A program made the translations under genes and the position numbers. 64,000 nucleotides of DNA from assembly GCF_041449215.1 (NCBI RefSeq), contig NZ_JBGNFV010000001.1:806001-870000 (forward strand), in the 5' to 3' direction. Source of the stretch: Roseivirga sp. BDSF3-8. Lineage in GTDB: Bacteria > Bacteroidota > Bacteroidia > Cytophagales > Cyclobacteriaceae. This document shows positions 45,912 to 53,696 of the stretch, piece after piece. Numbering within the stretch: the stretch's first letter is position 1; every line of letters begins with the position of its first letter. The notes below the pieces were generated by a model that made no database searches, was not told the origin of the DNA, and saw only the letters and a program-made list of their open reading frames with translations.

Positions 45912-46126
45912 GCAGAGCAGAAAAAGAAGCAATTATAATTAAGAAGCTCAGCGAGGTATCTGACAGTGACCTCGATGAGCTTTTTACTGTAATTTGTGCT
46001 ATGACCTTCGGGAATGAAAAGGGGCTTAAAGATTACAGCCAATTTTTGGATGAGCCAAAGTCTAAAGAAGGAAAGCACCTTCGGGACGAGTTTCTGAACT
46101 ACAAAAAGCAGTATCCGCGTGAATGA
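45908..46126 (+). CDS. Small acidic protein, possible antitoxin partner of the PIN gene
   Basis: The 72-residue protein starts at TTG 45908, inside the gcvT stop (TTGA overlap), and overlaps the PIN gene by 8 bases. Its sequence ([27 protein letters not shown] at the start, [17 protein letters not shown] at the end) is helical and charged, in the size range of antitoxins. I do not recognise a characterised antitoxin family. The call rests on its position directly before a PIN protein. It could also be an unrelated small protein. Confidence 0.65.
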   Translation: MSRAEKEAIIIKKLSEVSDSDLDELFTVICAMTFGNEKGLKDYSQFLDEPKSKEGKHLRDEFLNYKKQYPRE

Positions 46127-46607
46127 TCAACCAGGCGAACCACAAAGGGAAGTTTATGTATGTGACACCATGGCACTTGTGTTATGGCTCGAAGAACGCA
46201 AACTTCCAAACTCTATTCTTTACATCTTTTCGGAAGTTATACACGGAAGGGCTAAGTTGGTAATACCAGCCATGGTGCTAGCCGAAGTAGGTTATCTTTC
46301 TGAAAAAAAACGAATAGGGCTTTCACTCGCTGATGTGTCTCTGTGGGCGGATAAGATAAAAACTGTAAGAGTAGCCCCGGTAAGCGGATCAGTTACGCAA
46401 AAGGCCTTCATAATAAATGATATTCCTGAGCTGCATGACCGCCTGATTGCGGCAACTGCCGCAGAGCTAAACGCTCCACTGCTTACTAATGACCCCAAAA
46501 TCAAAGCCAGCAAATTCGTTAACACCATCTGGAATATACCCCGGAATGCACAACAGAAAACTCGACGTTTGCCTGAGTCCAGAACTATTTCATCTGTACG
46601 ATCATAA
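46119..46607 (+). CDS. PIN-domain ribonuclease (VapC-like)
   Basis: The 162-residue protein has the acidic PIN core: Asp16 in VYVCDTMALVLWL, Glu56 in AMVLAEVG, Asp107 in HDRLIAATAAEL and Asp125 in LLTNDPKI. In VapC toxins these residues bind Mg and cut tRNA or rRNA. Start is the GTG at 46119; it overlaps the small upstream gene by 8 bases. Its 3' end (last 20 codons, QQKTRRLPES...) overlaps comB by 62 bases. An antitoxin-PIN arrangement inside a metabolic operon is uncommon. Confidence 0.85.
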   Translation: MNDQPGEPQREVYVCDTMALVLWLEERKLPNSILYIFSEVIHGRAKLVIPAMVLAEVGYLSEKKRIGLSLADVSLWADKIKTVRVAPVSGSVTQKAFIINDIPELHDRLIAATAAELNAPLLTNDPKIKASKFVNTIWNIPRNAQQKTRRLPESRTISSVRS

Positions 46608-47259
46608 GGACAGGGTAGTAATAGTTACTGATATACTCCGTGCTACCAGCTGTATGACTACAGCTATGGCATATGGCGTAAATAGCATCACGCCAGTAGC
46701 CACAGTAGAGGAATGCATTGAACTTCAAAACAGTGGCATGATATGCGCTGCTGAACGTGGCGGTGAAAAGGTAGAAGGATTTGAGCTGGACAACTCACCA
46801 TACAGCTACATGAATCCTGACCTTCGAGGGCAGGACATAGGCGTGACGACGACTAATGGCACAATGGCTATTACTAAATCAGCGGATGCATTACAGGTAT
46901 TGGCAGGCTCCTTTCTTAATATTTCTGCACTGGCTGATTATCTAAAAACTGTGGATTCAGACCTGCTTATTTTCTGCGCGGGGTGGAAAGGGAAGTTTAA
47001 CCTTGAGGATACTCTATTTGCAGGTGCTCTGGCAAATATGCTGTCGGATAGTCATGAAGCTGAATGCGATGCCGTACTGGCTTCGGGCATGCTATATGAT
47101 CAGGTTAAAGATGATCTGCAAAATGCATTGAAAGACTCGAGCCATGTGCAAAGACTAAAGCGACTGAATATAGATAAGGATATCGCCTTTTGCCTCACGA
47201 GGGATGAGTATCAGGCCATTCCGGTTTTGAAAGATGGTAAGCTTGTCCTACTAAAATAA
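46546..47259 (+). CDS. comB: 2-phosphosulfolactate phosphatase ComB
   Basis: The 237-residue protein starts best at ATG 46546 (MHNRKLDVCLSPELF). An ATG 57 nt upstream is in frame but would deepen the overlap with the PIN gene. The protein shows VVIVTDILRATSCMTTAMAYG, AAERGGEKVEGFELDNSPYSY, TTTNGTMAI and the CAGWKGKFNLEDTLFAGAL region, all ComB-family motifs. ComB removes phosphate from 2-phosphosulfolactate in coenzyme M-type and sulfonate metabolism; in Bacteroidota it is often linked to capnine sulfonolipid synthesis. No other sulfonate genes are nearby. Confidence 0.9.
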   Translation: MHNRKLDVCLSPELFHLYDHKDRVVIVTDILRATSCMTTAMAYGVNSITPVATVEECIELQNSGMICAAERGGEKVEGFELDNSPYSYMNPDLRGQDIGVTTTNGTMAITKSADALQVLAGSFLNISALADYLKTVDSDLLIFCAGWKGKFNLEDTLFAGALANMLSDSHEAECDAVLASGMLYDQVKDDLQNALKDSSHVQRLKRLNIDKDIAFCLTRDEYQAIPVLKDGKLVLLK

Positions 47260-47301
47260 TTTTTTCCTTCATATCATTTGAATCAAAAAACTATTCGCAT
47301 T

Positions 47302-47318
47302 ACTTTGTAGTTCAAAGT
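47302..47318. promoter_or_regulatory. Palindromic operator 1 (ACTTTG-N5-CAAAGT)
   Basis: ACTTTG (47302-47307) and CAAAGT (47313-47318) form a perfect inverted repeat around five bases, and its left half starts 25 nt before the start codon at 47327. The left half-site also resembles the -7 box TAnnTTTG (TTACTTTG), so a bound repressor would block the promoter. Confidence 0.65.
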
Positions 47319-47326
47319 GCTTTCAC

Positions 47327-47950
47327 ATGGAGGTAAAAACAGACTACAAAAGAGAGCTATCTGATATACGCCGAATGATGGCCAAGTCCTCACGGTTCAT
47401 ATCTCTAAGCGGGTTATCAGGTATTTTTGCAGGCATTTATGCTCTTGCAGGTGCGTTTATAGCATACAAAATCGGGTACCGGAATTTTGACCTGACCTTT
47501 TATGACAGGCTATTTGAAAGGAGCTCTGCAGACACTGTTTATCTCTTACTTGATGGACTGGGAATATTGACTCTCACGCTCATTACAGGGTTCTTTTTCA
47601 CAAAAAGAAAGGCAAAAAAAGATGGCATTAAAATGTGGAGTCCGGCCTCAAGGCTGCTCCTTGAAAATCTATCATACCCTTTAATAGCAGGCGGACTGAT
47701 TTGCCTTATACTACTGGAGAAAGGCCTGGTGGGGCTGGTTGCACCTCTTTCCCTGGTATTTTACGGAATTGCTCTGGTAAGCTGTAGTGCTTATACCCTC
47801 AGAGATATTAAATTTCTGGGAGTTTGTGAGATCATTTTAGGTATTATTGCAACCTTCTTCATAGGTTATGGCCTGATATTTTGGGCTATTGGTTTTGGCG
47901 TGCTACACATTATTTACGGTACGCTAATGTATTATAAATACGAGCGGTGA
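47327..47950 (+). CDS. Membrane protein of unknown function paired with a winged-helix regulator
   Basis: The 207-residue protein has an N-terminal cytoplasmic helix (YKRELSDIRRMMAKSSRFISL) and about six membrane segments. The regulator gene overlaps its last four bases (GTGA), a layout I have seen repeatedly in Bacteroidota as a membrane protein-regulator pair. Function unknown. Expression is probably controlled by the regulator through the palindrome just upstream. Confidence 0.85.
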   Translation: MEVKTDYKRELSDIRRMMAKSSRFISLSGLSGIFAGIYALAGAFIAYKIGYRNFDLTFYDRLFERSSADTVYLLLDGLGILTLTLITGFFFTKRKAKKDGIKMWSPASRLLLENLSYPLIAGGLICLILLEKGLVGLVAPLSLVFYGIALVSCSAYTLRDIKFLGVCEIILGIIATFFIGYGLIFWAIGFGVLHIIYGTLMYYKYER

Positions 47951-48246
47951 AAGACCACATCATCCATAAGCTCAACAAGGCGTTTGAGAACCGGATTCGA
48001 TTAGGCGTGATGTCGGCATTATTGGCAAACGATAAGGTGGAATATACCGAAATTAAGGAGCTTCTTCAGGTAACTGACGGCAACCTGGCAAGCCACCTTA
48101 AGGCACTTGAAAAAGCAAATTATATTCAGGTTCACAAAAAGTTTGTCGGCAGAAAACCTAATACATCCTACTCTGCCACCAGGGAAGGGGTTTCTGCATT
48201 CCAAGAACACATCAATGCATTAGAGGCCCTTATTAAGGGAGAATAA
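47947..48246 (+). CDS. Winged helix-turn-helix transcriptional regulator (HTH_34-type)
   Basis: The 99-residue protein is one winged-helix domain: FENRIRLGVMSALLANDKVEYTEIKELLQVTDGNLASHLKALEKANYIQVHKKFVGRKPNTSYSATREG, where the recognition helix (TDGNLASHLKAL) and the wing (GRKPNTSYS) are clear. It is a DNA-binding protein without a ligand domain. It starts at GTG 47947, overlapping the membrane-protein gene by four bases. It is the most plausible binder of the two palindromic operators in this cluster, though binding is inferred. Confidence 0.9.
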   Translation: MKDHIIHKLNKAFENRIRLGVMSALLANDKVEYTEIKELLQVTDGNLASHLKALEKANYIQVHKKFVGRKPNTSYSATREGVSAFQEHINALEALIKGE

Positions 48247-48262
48247 AAAATTTTATACATTC

Positions 48263-48279
48263 ACTTTGATTCTCAAAGT
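48263..48279. promoter_or_regulatory. Palindromic operator 2 (ACTTTG-N5-CAAAGT)
   Basis: ACTTTG (48263-48268) and CAAAGT (48274-48279) repeat the first operator, with the same five-base spacer and the same 25-nt distance to the start codon at 48288. The bases after it (AGTACTTTCAAATG) also match the first site (AGTGCTTTCACATG) at most positions. Confidence 0.65.
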
Positions 48280-48287
48280 ACTTTCAA

Positions 48288-49697
48288 ATGAAAATACCAC
48301 CATTTATACTTTGGCTCATCGGTACTATGATGGCGGCGGGCTTATTATTCGAACAGAGTTGGGGGATCAACATGCTACTATTTACTGCAGGGCTTATCCT
48401 GCTATGGTATGTTAACAGGCCCACTTGGCTATCTGCATTAAATGCAAGGCTTATAGCACTCGCAAGCTTATCTGCCTCAGCAGGGGTAGCCTTAGGCTTT
48501 ACTTATTATGCGCACGCTGCCTACATTATCTGTGTTATCGCCATGGCAGGAACGCTATGTTTTTCTTCCTCTTCGATTCCGATGGCAATAGGGCAGGGCA
48601 TTTGGACTATAATATCAGGCCACTTAGCAATAATTTCAGATAGGAGAAGATGGATATCTGATAGCAAAGCATCCAGGGTGCTTAAAGTAAGTGTATTTCC
48701 TGCCATTATCGCAGGGGTATTTTTCTTACTCTACTACGCCGGAAGCCCTGCTTTTGCTCTCCTGATTGATAATATCTTTCCGGACGAAGGTCGGAATAAG
48801 TTTTTCTGGGGTTGCGTATGGTGGGGGTTTATCCTGTTTGGTACTTTCTTCATTAATGAGTTTTGGCCAGGCATGCTATGGGAGCATAAACAAAAAAACA
48901 GCCTGACCCGGGAAACACATAAACCCGGCAAGATATCGGGACTATCCACAGGAATTAGAAAAGAAAAAGATCATGCCCTGATTACTTTATGGATTCTCAA
49001 TATTCTGATCCTGATGGTAAATCTGACAGACCTTTACTTTGCGGCAATGGACGAATTACCAGGCGGGATTAGTTACAGCGAATATGTCCATCAGGGTATA
49101 AACACACTAATCTTAAGCCTGGTACTGGCCATCAGTCTCATATTGTATCACTTCAGAGGAGGACTCAATTTTTTTAATGAAGCCGGCATTGTACGCTCAT
49201 TATCATATCTCTGGATCTGTCAGAACATACTTTTAGCTCTTATGGCAGCCTACAAAAATCTGCTTTATGTACAGGAATATGGCCTCACCCATAAAAGAAT
49301 CGGGGTATGGGTCTACATCGTCCTTGTGATTGCGGGATTGATAACTACCTATATGAAAGTACGTGAAAGGCACAGCCTGTGGCGACTGGTTAAAATAAAT
49401 TTTTCGATTGCAATGCTGGTATTACTGAGCCTTTCATTCGTGAACTGGGATGCAGCAATTGCACGGCATAACCTCTATGAGGCACGTCGTACAGACTTTA
49501 ACTACCTCTTTTCCTTATCTGATAACTCGCTGCCGGTAATGCAGAATTTTGCGGATAAGTCATGGTGGTCAGAACTACAAAAAGAAAAGCTGGCACATAA
49601 CATTGAGGGCGCACTAAGGAAAAGAAGAGGAAAGGATTGGCGCGGGATGACTTGGGCTGACTACCAAATTTTGCGCGAACTGAACATTAATAAGTAA
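48288..49697 (+). CDS. DUF4173/DUF4153 multi-pass membrane protein
   Basis: The 469-residue protein has some twelve hydrophobic segments and the DUF4173 marks: LDLYFAAMDELPGGISYSEYVHQGINTLILS-type region near residue 260 and the late VYIVLVIAGLITTYMKV. It is predicted to be an inner-membrane protein. Members appear in Bacteroidota and Firmicutes with unclear function. It is the first gene of a downstream run with DUF1361 and DgkA genes, and has the second operator directly upstream. Confidence 0.85.
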   Translation: MKIPPFILWLIGTMMAAGLLFEQSWGINMLLFTAGLILLWYVNRPTWLSALNARLIALASLSASAGVALGFTYYAHAAYIICVIAMAGTLCFSSSSIPMAIGQGIWTIISGHLAIISDRRRWISDSKASRVLKVSVFPAIIAGVFFLLYYAGSPAFALLIDNIFPDEGRNKFFWGCVWWGFILFGTFFINEFWPGMLWEHKQKNSLTRETHKPGKISGLSTGIRKEKDHALITLWILNILILMVNLTDLYFAAMDELPGGISYSEYVHQGINTLILSLVLAISLILYHFRGGLNFFNEAGIVRSLSYLWICQNILLALMAAYKNLLYVQEYGLTHKRIGVWVYIVLVIAGLITTYMKVRERHSLWRLVKINFSIAMLVLLSLSFVNWDAAIARHNLYEARRTDFNYLFSLSDNSLPVMQNFADKSWWSELQKEKLAHNIEGALRKRRGKDWRGMTWADYQILRELNINK

Positions 49698-49702
49698 TAA
49701 AC

Positions 49703-50353
49703 ATGAATAATCTATTAAACCCTGTCAATGCCTTAAGAACACTCGCTGTCTTTTCGGCTCTTCCTATTCTTATGCGTGTAGCAACTCAAGGGGATATAAC
49801 CGGCCTGTTCCTTTTATGGAATCTATTTCTTGCCTGGCTGCCTTTACCATTAGCCAGAGGGTTCGCCAGTACGCTTGCTATTACATCAAAGGAAAGGATA
49901 ATGATGGCCTCAGTCTTTTTTCTTGCCTGGCTCTTTTTCTTTCCTAATGCACCATACATCGTTACTGACCTCATCCACCTGGAGGGTGAGCATGATCCGG
50001 CATACTGGCTAGAGGCAACTGTCCTATTTGCTCTGGCTACTACCGGCATGTTCACAGGAATGTATTCAATGTATATCATTCACAGGAGTCTGCAAAAATT
50101 GACCGGGCTTATTCTGTCGTGGTTAATAATGGGCGGCTGTGCCTTCCTTAGTGGGTTTGGAATCTACCTAGGCCGCATACAACGATGGAATACCTGGGAT
50201 ATCATCACAAGACCGCTCGCCCTGCTGAAGGGGGCTTATCATGGAGCCCAGGAAACGATAGCTATCGAAATGACAATAGGGTTTGGGCTACTTATTATTA
50301 TCTGTTACTTTATGTTAATTAGTCTGGTAGGATATGAAAAGCGCACTAGCTAG
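49703..50353 (+). CDS. DUF1361 membrane protein
   Basis: The 216-residue protein has five to six membrane segments and family motifs WNLFLAWLPLPLA, LAWLFFFPNAPYIVTDLIHLE and GMYSMYIIHRSLQ. The DUF1361 family has no proven function. It starts 5 nt after the DUF4173 gene and overlaps the DgkA gene by 20 bases. Confidence 0.85.
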   Translation: MNNLLNPVNALRTLAVFSALPILMRVATQGDITGLFLLWNLFLAWLPLPLARGFASTLAITSKERIMMASVFFLAWLFFFPNAPYIVTDLIHLEGEHDPAYWLEATVLFALATTGMFTGMYSMYIIHRSLQKLTGLILSWLIMGGCAFLSGFGIYLGRIQRWNTWDIITRPLALLKGAYHGAQETIAIEMTIGFGLLIIICYFMLISLVGYEKRTS

Positions 50354-50708
50354 TTTACGAAAAACCTTTTTAAGTTTCAGATTTGCCATTAAGGGGCTTA
50401 GGTTTTTGACAAGGCGGGAGCACAACTTCCGCTTTCACTTATTTGCCATGGGGGGAACCGTTATTGCCGGCCTCTTTTTGGACTTACCCAAAACAGATTG
50501 GGCACTTATAATTACCATGTGTGGTCTGGTATTAGGCACAGAGGCTATTAATACATCAATTGAAAAACTTGCTGACCATGTATGCCCGGAGCATCACCCG
50601 GCTATAGGAGTAATAAAGGACATAGCAGCAGCGGGGGTGCTTATAATAAGCCTAATGGCTTTGGTGGTTGGTCTGCTGGTTTTTATACCTGCGCTGATCA
50701 ATTATTAG
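50334..50708 (+). CDS. dgkA: Diacylglycerol kinase family protein (DgkA / undecaprenol kinase)
   Basis: The 124-residue membrane protein has three membrane segments and the DgkA signature: RREHNFRFHLFAMGG, GTEAINTSIEKLADHV, IKDIAAAGVLII. It phosphorylates diacylglycerol or undecaprenol with ATP, recycling lipid for envelope synthesis. The start at 50334 overlaps the DUF1361 gene. It ends 11 nt before the convergent gene. Confidence 0.9.
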   Translation: MKSALASLRKTFLSFRFAIKGLRFLTRREHNFRFHLFAMGGTVIAGLFLDLPKTDWALIITMCGLVLGTEAINTSIEKLADHVCPEHHPAIGVIKDIAAAGVLIISLMALVVGLLVFIPALINY

Positions 50709-50719
50709 GCTGGAATTGA

Positions 50720-51589
50720 TCAGGAAGCAACGGTTTCTTCGGGGACGGCTTTGCCAGTATCATGTAAGTAAAATACCAGACTGATTCTGAGGCCATCGGT
50801 GAACTCAATATCGTAATCAACTTTACTACTGACTAACTCCAGTTGAGTCTCTGCATGCTGAATGACACTGTCCTTAACCATTTTGGGCTTCTGAATATTA
50901 TCCAGAGCAGTCATCTCAGAGTTGTGGTCCTGATAAACGAGAGTAACCTTATCAGGGTCTGTCTTGATTTCCAGCAGGATATCACTACCATCCCGATGAT
51001 ATATACCGTTAATCAATAGTGCTGAGCACATACGGTACATCATGATCTCAAGATTGAAAGGATAGCGGCGGAGGGTATCGTTTGCGACTATATCAAGGGT
51101 AACCCCGTCATAGTCATTATCCTTCATGAACACTCTACGTAAAGACTCTACTAATCCCTCCTTCATCAGGTACTGGGGAGAAAGGTGATTTTGCAGGCAG
51201 TTTACAAACTTGGTTTGCTTGAGTATCAGATCTGCCATATCGTTTAGCAGATAAGCAGGCTGGGTACCGTCCTCAAGTACGAGTGTATCATTTATATTTT
51301 CCAGGTTCTCGGCGAGAAGCTGAAACCCAACAGTAAGCTCGTTTCGTACGAATCCTTCTATTCCTTTCAATGAAAACTCATACCGCAGGTCAGTTTTTTT
51401 ATCCAGATTCTCCCTGTCTTTTATTTCCTCTTTGAGGTCATTCATTCTGTCCTGAAATAACTCGCCGGAATAAGCCATCATTTTACCACTACGGTGTAAT
51501 TTATTTACAAAGAGGGCAAGAAAAAGCGTACTCAATCCTATTACGGACAAAACGGAGATATAAAGAATATCAATTTCACTAAATGCCAT
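50720..51589 (-). CDS. Histidine kinase-like protein, catalytically degenerate
   Basis: The 289-residue protein starts best at ATG 51589 (MAFSEIDILYISVLSVIGL). One membrane segment (about residues 7-27) is followed by a helical segment, a DHp-like region (ELTVGFQLLAENLENI) and an ATPase-like region. The N box is recognisable (LEIMMYRMCSALLINGIYHRDGSDI). The phosphoacceptor His is absent where the LytS/DegS-type LHD motif would sit (reads LTV). The G box is also poor (DHNSEMTALDN in place of DNGxG). So it is probably a non-catalytic relative. The closest named group is the LytS/DegS-like kinases; the role is open. Confidence 0.65.
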   Translation of the reverse strand: MAFSEIDILYISVLSVIGLSTLFLALFVNKLHRSGKMMAYSGELFQDRMNDLKEEIKDRENLDKKTDLRYEFSLKGIEGFVRNELTVGFQLLAENLENINDTLVLEDGTQPAYLLNDMADLILKQTKFVNCLQNHLSPQYLMKEGLVESLRRVFMKDNDYDGVTLDIVANDTLRRYPFNLEIMMYRMCSALLINGIYHRDGSDILLEIKTDPDKVTLVYQDHNSEMTALDNIQKPKMVKDSVIQHAETQLELVSSKVDYDIEFTDGLRISLVFYLHDTGKAVPEETVAS

Positions 51590-51815
51590 AGAATTGTACT
51601 GTATTAATAGCCGGTCGGTGGCATATTTCGAGTAACTGTGCCTTTTTCTGAATAGAAAGTAAAGGAACAAAAGACAAAATATTCTAACGAATATAAAAAA
51701 GTTACTGTAAAAAACGGTTACATCCAGGCAATAATTATTTACAAACCCATGCCCACAATGCCTTAATTGCTTACAAGGCAGCCTATTTATAGTGTTTATA
51801 AATAAAAACCGTATG

Positions 51816-51823
51816 CAAAAGTA
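51816..51823 (-). promoter_or_regulatory. Candidate -7 box of the histidine kinase-like gene
   Basis: The minus strand reads TACTTTTG, fitting TAnnTTTG. The long leader that follows (about 220 nt) holds no obvious hairpin. Confidence 0.35.
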
Positions 51824-52016
51824 AGCGTTAATGCGTGTCCTGTCTCGCTTCAAAGAAATTTCATGGACTTATTTCCAATAATTCCGCTGATTAAGCTAAA
51901 ATCTGAGCAATTAATGCAGCCGGCTCTATGCGCAAATGGTACAAATGTAAAAAGCGGGGCAGGATAAAAGCAGAATCAAATCACTAAATATTTTAGCTTT
52001 TTGGTGATTGAATTTT

Positions 52017-52024
52017 TAGTTTTG
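52017..52024 (+). promoter_or_regulatory. Candidate -7 box of the FAN1-like gene
   Basis: TAGTTTTG, then CCTC and the ATG. This is the same 4-nt distance as for the NUDIX gene, which suggests a leaderless transcript. Confidence 0.5.
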
Positions 52025-52028
52025 CCTC

Positions 52029-53696
52029 ATGGCTGCTAAAGCACCTCCTATAATTCTCCCCCCGCTCTACTACCTCACTTATTTCAGGTATCTGACAGGT
52101 TTTGTCCGGGAAAAATATGCTCATATCCTTCAGGTACAGGAAACCGGTTTCCTTGATGACTTTGCAAGCATGAGCCAAGAGGCACAGTGCTTATTTGTCA
52201 GGCTGGTGATACGTCGTGGCAGATACTTTCCACTTCACAGGTTAATCTATGAGGAGATAAAAGACCTAAACCGGACGGTGGATGAACTGGTATCAGCCGG
52301 CTTTGCCTCTACAATAGAGGATGAGGACCCTGCATGTCTTAAAGAGATTCTTTACAAGCTTACTAAAGATGAAATATTCTCTTTACTAAAGACAATGGGA
52401 GATGATACAGTCAGAAAAAGCTGGTCAAAATCCAGGTTAGCGGACAGTGTCACTTCTTATGCATTCGAGGAAATACTCAGCCACCTTAGTGAGCTGGTGC
52501 CTATGATCAAGTGCGGTAAAACAGAGGAGACAGAGATGATCTTTTTCCTTTTTTTCGGCAACTTGGACCATACACTGAGTGAATTCGTAGTCAGAGATAT
52601 AGGGTATGTTAAATTAGAGGAGATAAAGGCAGAGCACCTTACAGCTCAGTTTACCACTCGCATGGAAGCTGAGCAGAAGCTTTTCTTATGCCGTGCCTAC
52701 GCCACCTACAGATTATTAAGGGATGGGCTCCCACCTGATGAGCTGGTGGCGTGGTTTGAGGAAGTAGCCAATAGTGTAACTGACTGGACAGCTCCTGCGA
52801 GGCCCGTACTGGACAAACTTGCAGTAAAGATGGGAAGGCTGCTAGAGCGGCTTCAGGAACCGGACCTTGCCAAGGTCGTCTATGGATACACCGTGGCTCC
52901 TCCTGCCCGTGAAAGACTTGTACGCCTATACCGTTCTGAAGGGGATGAAGGCCTTGCCACTGATCTGGCACAACAGATACTTGACCACCCATGCAACGCT
53001 GAAGAGTATTACTTTGCCAGGGACTACCTGCAAACGGGCTCTACGAGAAGCCGGATCAAACGCAGTATGACAGCCTTACTGAAGGATTCAGATGAGATAC
53101 ATATAGAGGCCACTCATAAACCTTATGTAGAGGGTGGTACACTAAATTACTTTTTAGAGCAGGGGTATACGGGATACCATTGTGAAAACTACCTGTGGCG
53201 CAGCTTATTTGGCCTTGTATTCTGGGAAGAGTTATTCGACGGGGGCTCACAGGCACTTCATCATCCTTTACAACGGACACCCTCTGACTTATACCATGGT
53301 GGTTTTTTCAGAGAAAGGGAAGAAAGACTCAGAGAGCGCCTCCGTGTTATGGATTACCTTGACAGCTTCGAAAATTATACTACGCGTTTCTTTAGTGAGA
53401 AAGAAGGCATTACTAACCCATTCATAGGATGGCACGAGCACTGCTTTCCTTCTCTAATGGCTTGCTACAAGCTGGTAGGCGCAGGCCCTTTATCAAAGGT
53501 GCTGCTAGAAATGTGCCGGAATGTCAAAGAAAATGGCAGAGGCTTCCCTGACCTGTTCGTTTTCAGGGATAATTCCTATGAATTCATAGAGGTCAAAAGC
53601 CCGACGGACCAACTCTCCGCCCAGCAGCTATACTGGCTGGAGTTCTTTGCACAGGCAGGCATCAACGCAAGGGTACTGAGGGTAGCCTTTGCCTGA
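52029..53696 (+). CDS. FAN1-like nuclease with VRR-NUC domain
   Basis: The 555-residue protein ends in a VRR-NUC domain: GRGFPDLFVFRDNSYEFIEVKSPTDQLSAQQLYWL, with the catalytic Asp508, Glu521 and Lys523 of the PD-(D/E)xK fold and the NDxLS-type segment. The preceding ENYLWRSLFGLVFWEELF matches the FAN1-specific part. The N-terminal 300 residues are helical and TPR- or SAP-like. FAN1 homologues cut branched and cross-linked DNA in inter-strand crosslink repair. Bacterial copies are rarely studied. The gene has no repair partner directly adjacent, but PolX follows about 0.5 kb further on. Confidence 0.9.
   Translation: MAAKAPPIILPPLYYLTYFRYLTGFVREKYAHILQVQETGFLDDFASMSQEAQCLFVRLVIRRGRYFPLHRLIYEEIKDLNRTVDELVSAGFASTIEDEDPACLKEILYKLTKDEIFSLLKTMGDDTVRKSWSKSRLADSVTSYAFEEILSHLSELVPMIKCGKTEETEMIFFLFFGNLDHTLSEFVVRDIGYVKLEEIKAEHLTAQFTTRMEAEQKLFLCRAYATYRLLRDGLPPDELVAWFEEVANSVTDWTAPARPVLDKLAVKMGRLLERLQEPDLAKVVYGYTVAPPARERLVRLYRSEGDEGLATDLAQQILDHPCNAEEYYFARDYLQTGSTRSRIKRSMTALLKDSDEIHIEATHKPYVEGGTLNYFLEQGYTGYHCENYLWRSLFGLVFWEELFDGGSQALHHPLQRTPSDLYHGGFFREREERLRERLRVMDYLDSFENYTTRFFSEKEGITNPFIGWHEHCFPSLMACYKLVGAGPLSKVLLEMCRNVKENGRGFPDLFVFRDNSYEFIEVKSPTDQLSAQQLYWLEFFAQAGINARVLRVAFA

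Larger units (their letters stand above)
51590..52028. other. Intergenic region, divergent, between histidine kinase-like gene and FAN1-like gene
   Basis: The 439 bases contain promoter-like boxes for both neighbours and nothing else that I recognise. On the minus strand TACTTTTG lies at 51816-51823, about 230 nt before the start at 51589, which would give a long leader. On the plus strand TAGTTTTG (52017-52024) lies 4 nt before the start at 52029. Confidence 0.45.

Noticed and set aside
51590-51853. An N-terminal extension of the histidine kinase-like gene to 51853.
   Set aside because: The added 88 residues are basic and Phe/Tyr-rich with no sensible domain, and the extension would run through the probable -7 box at 51816-51823.
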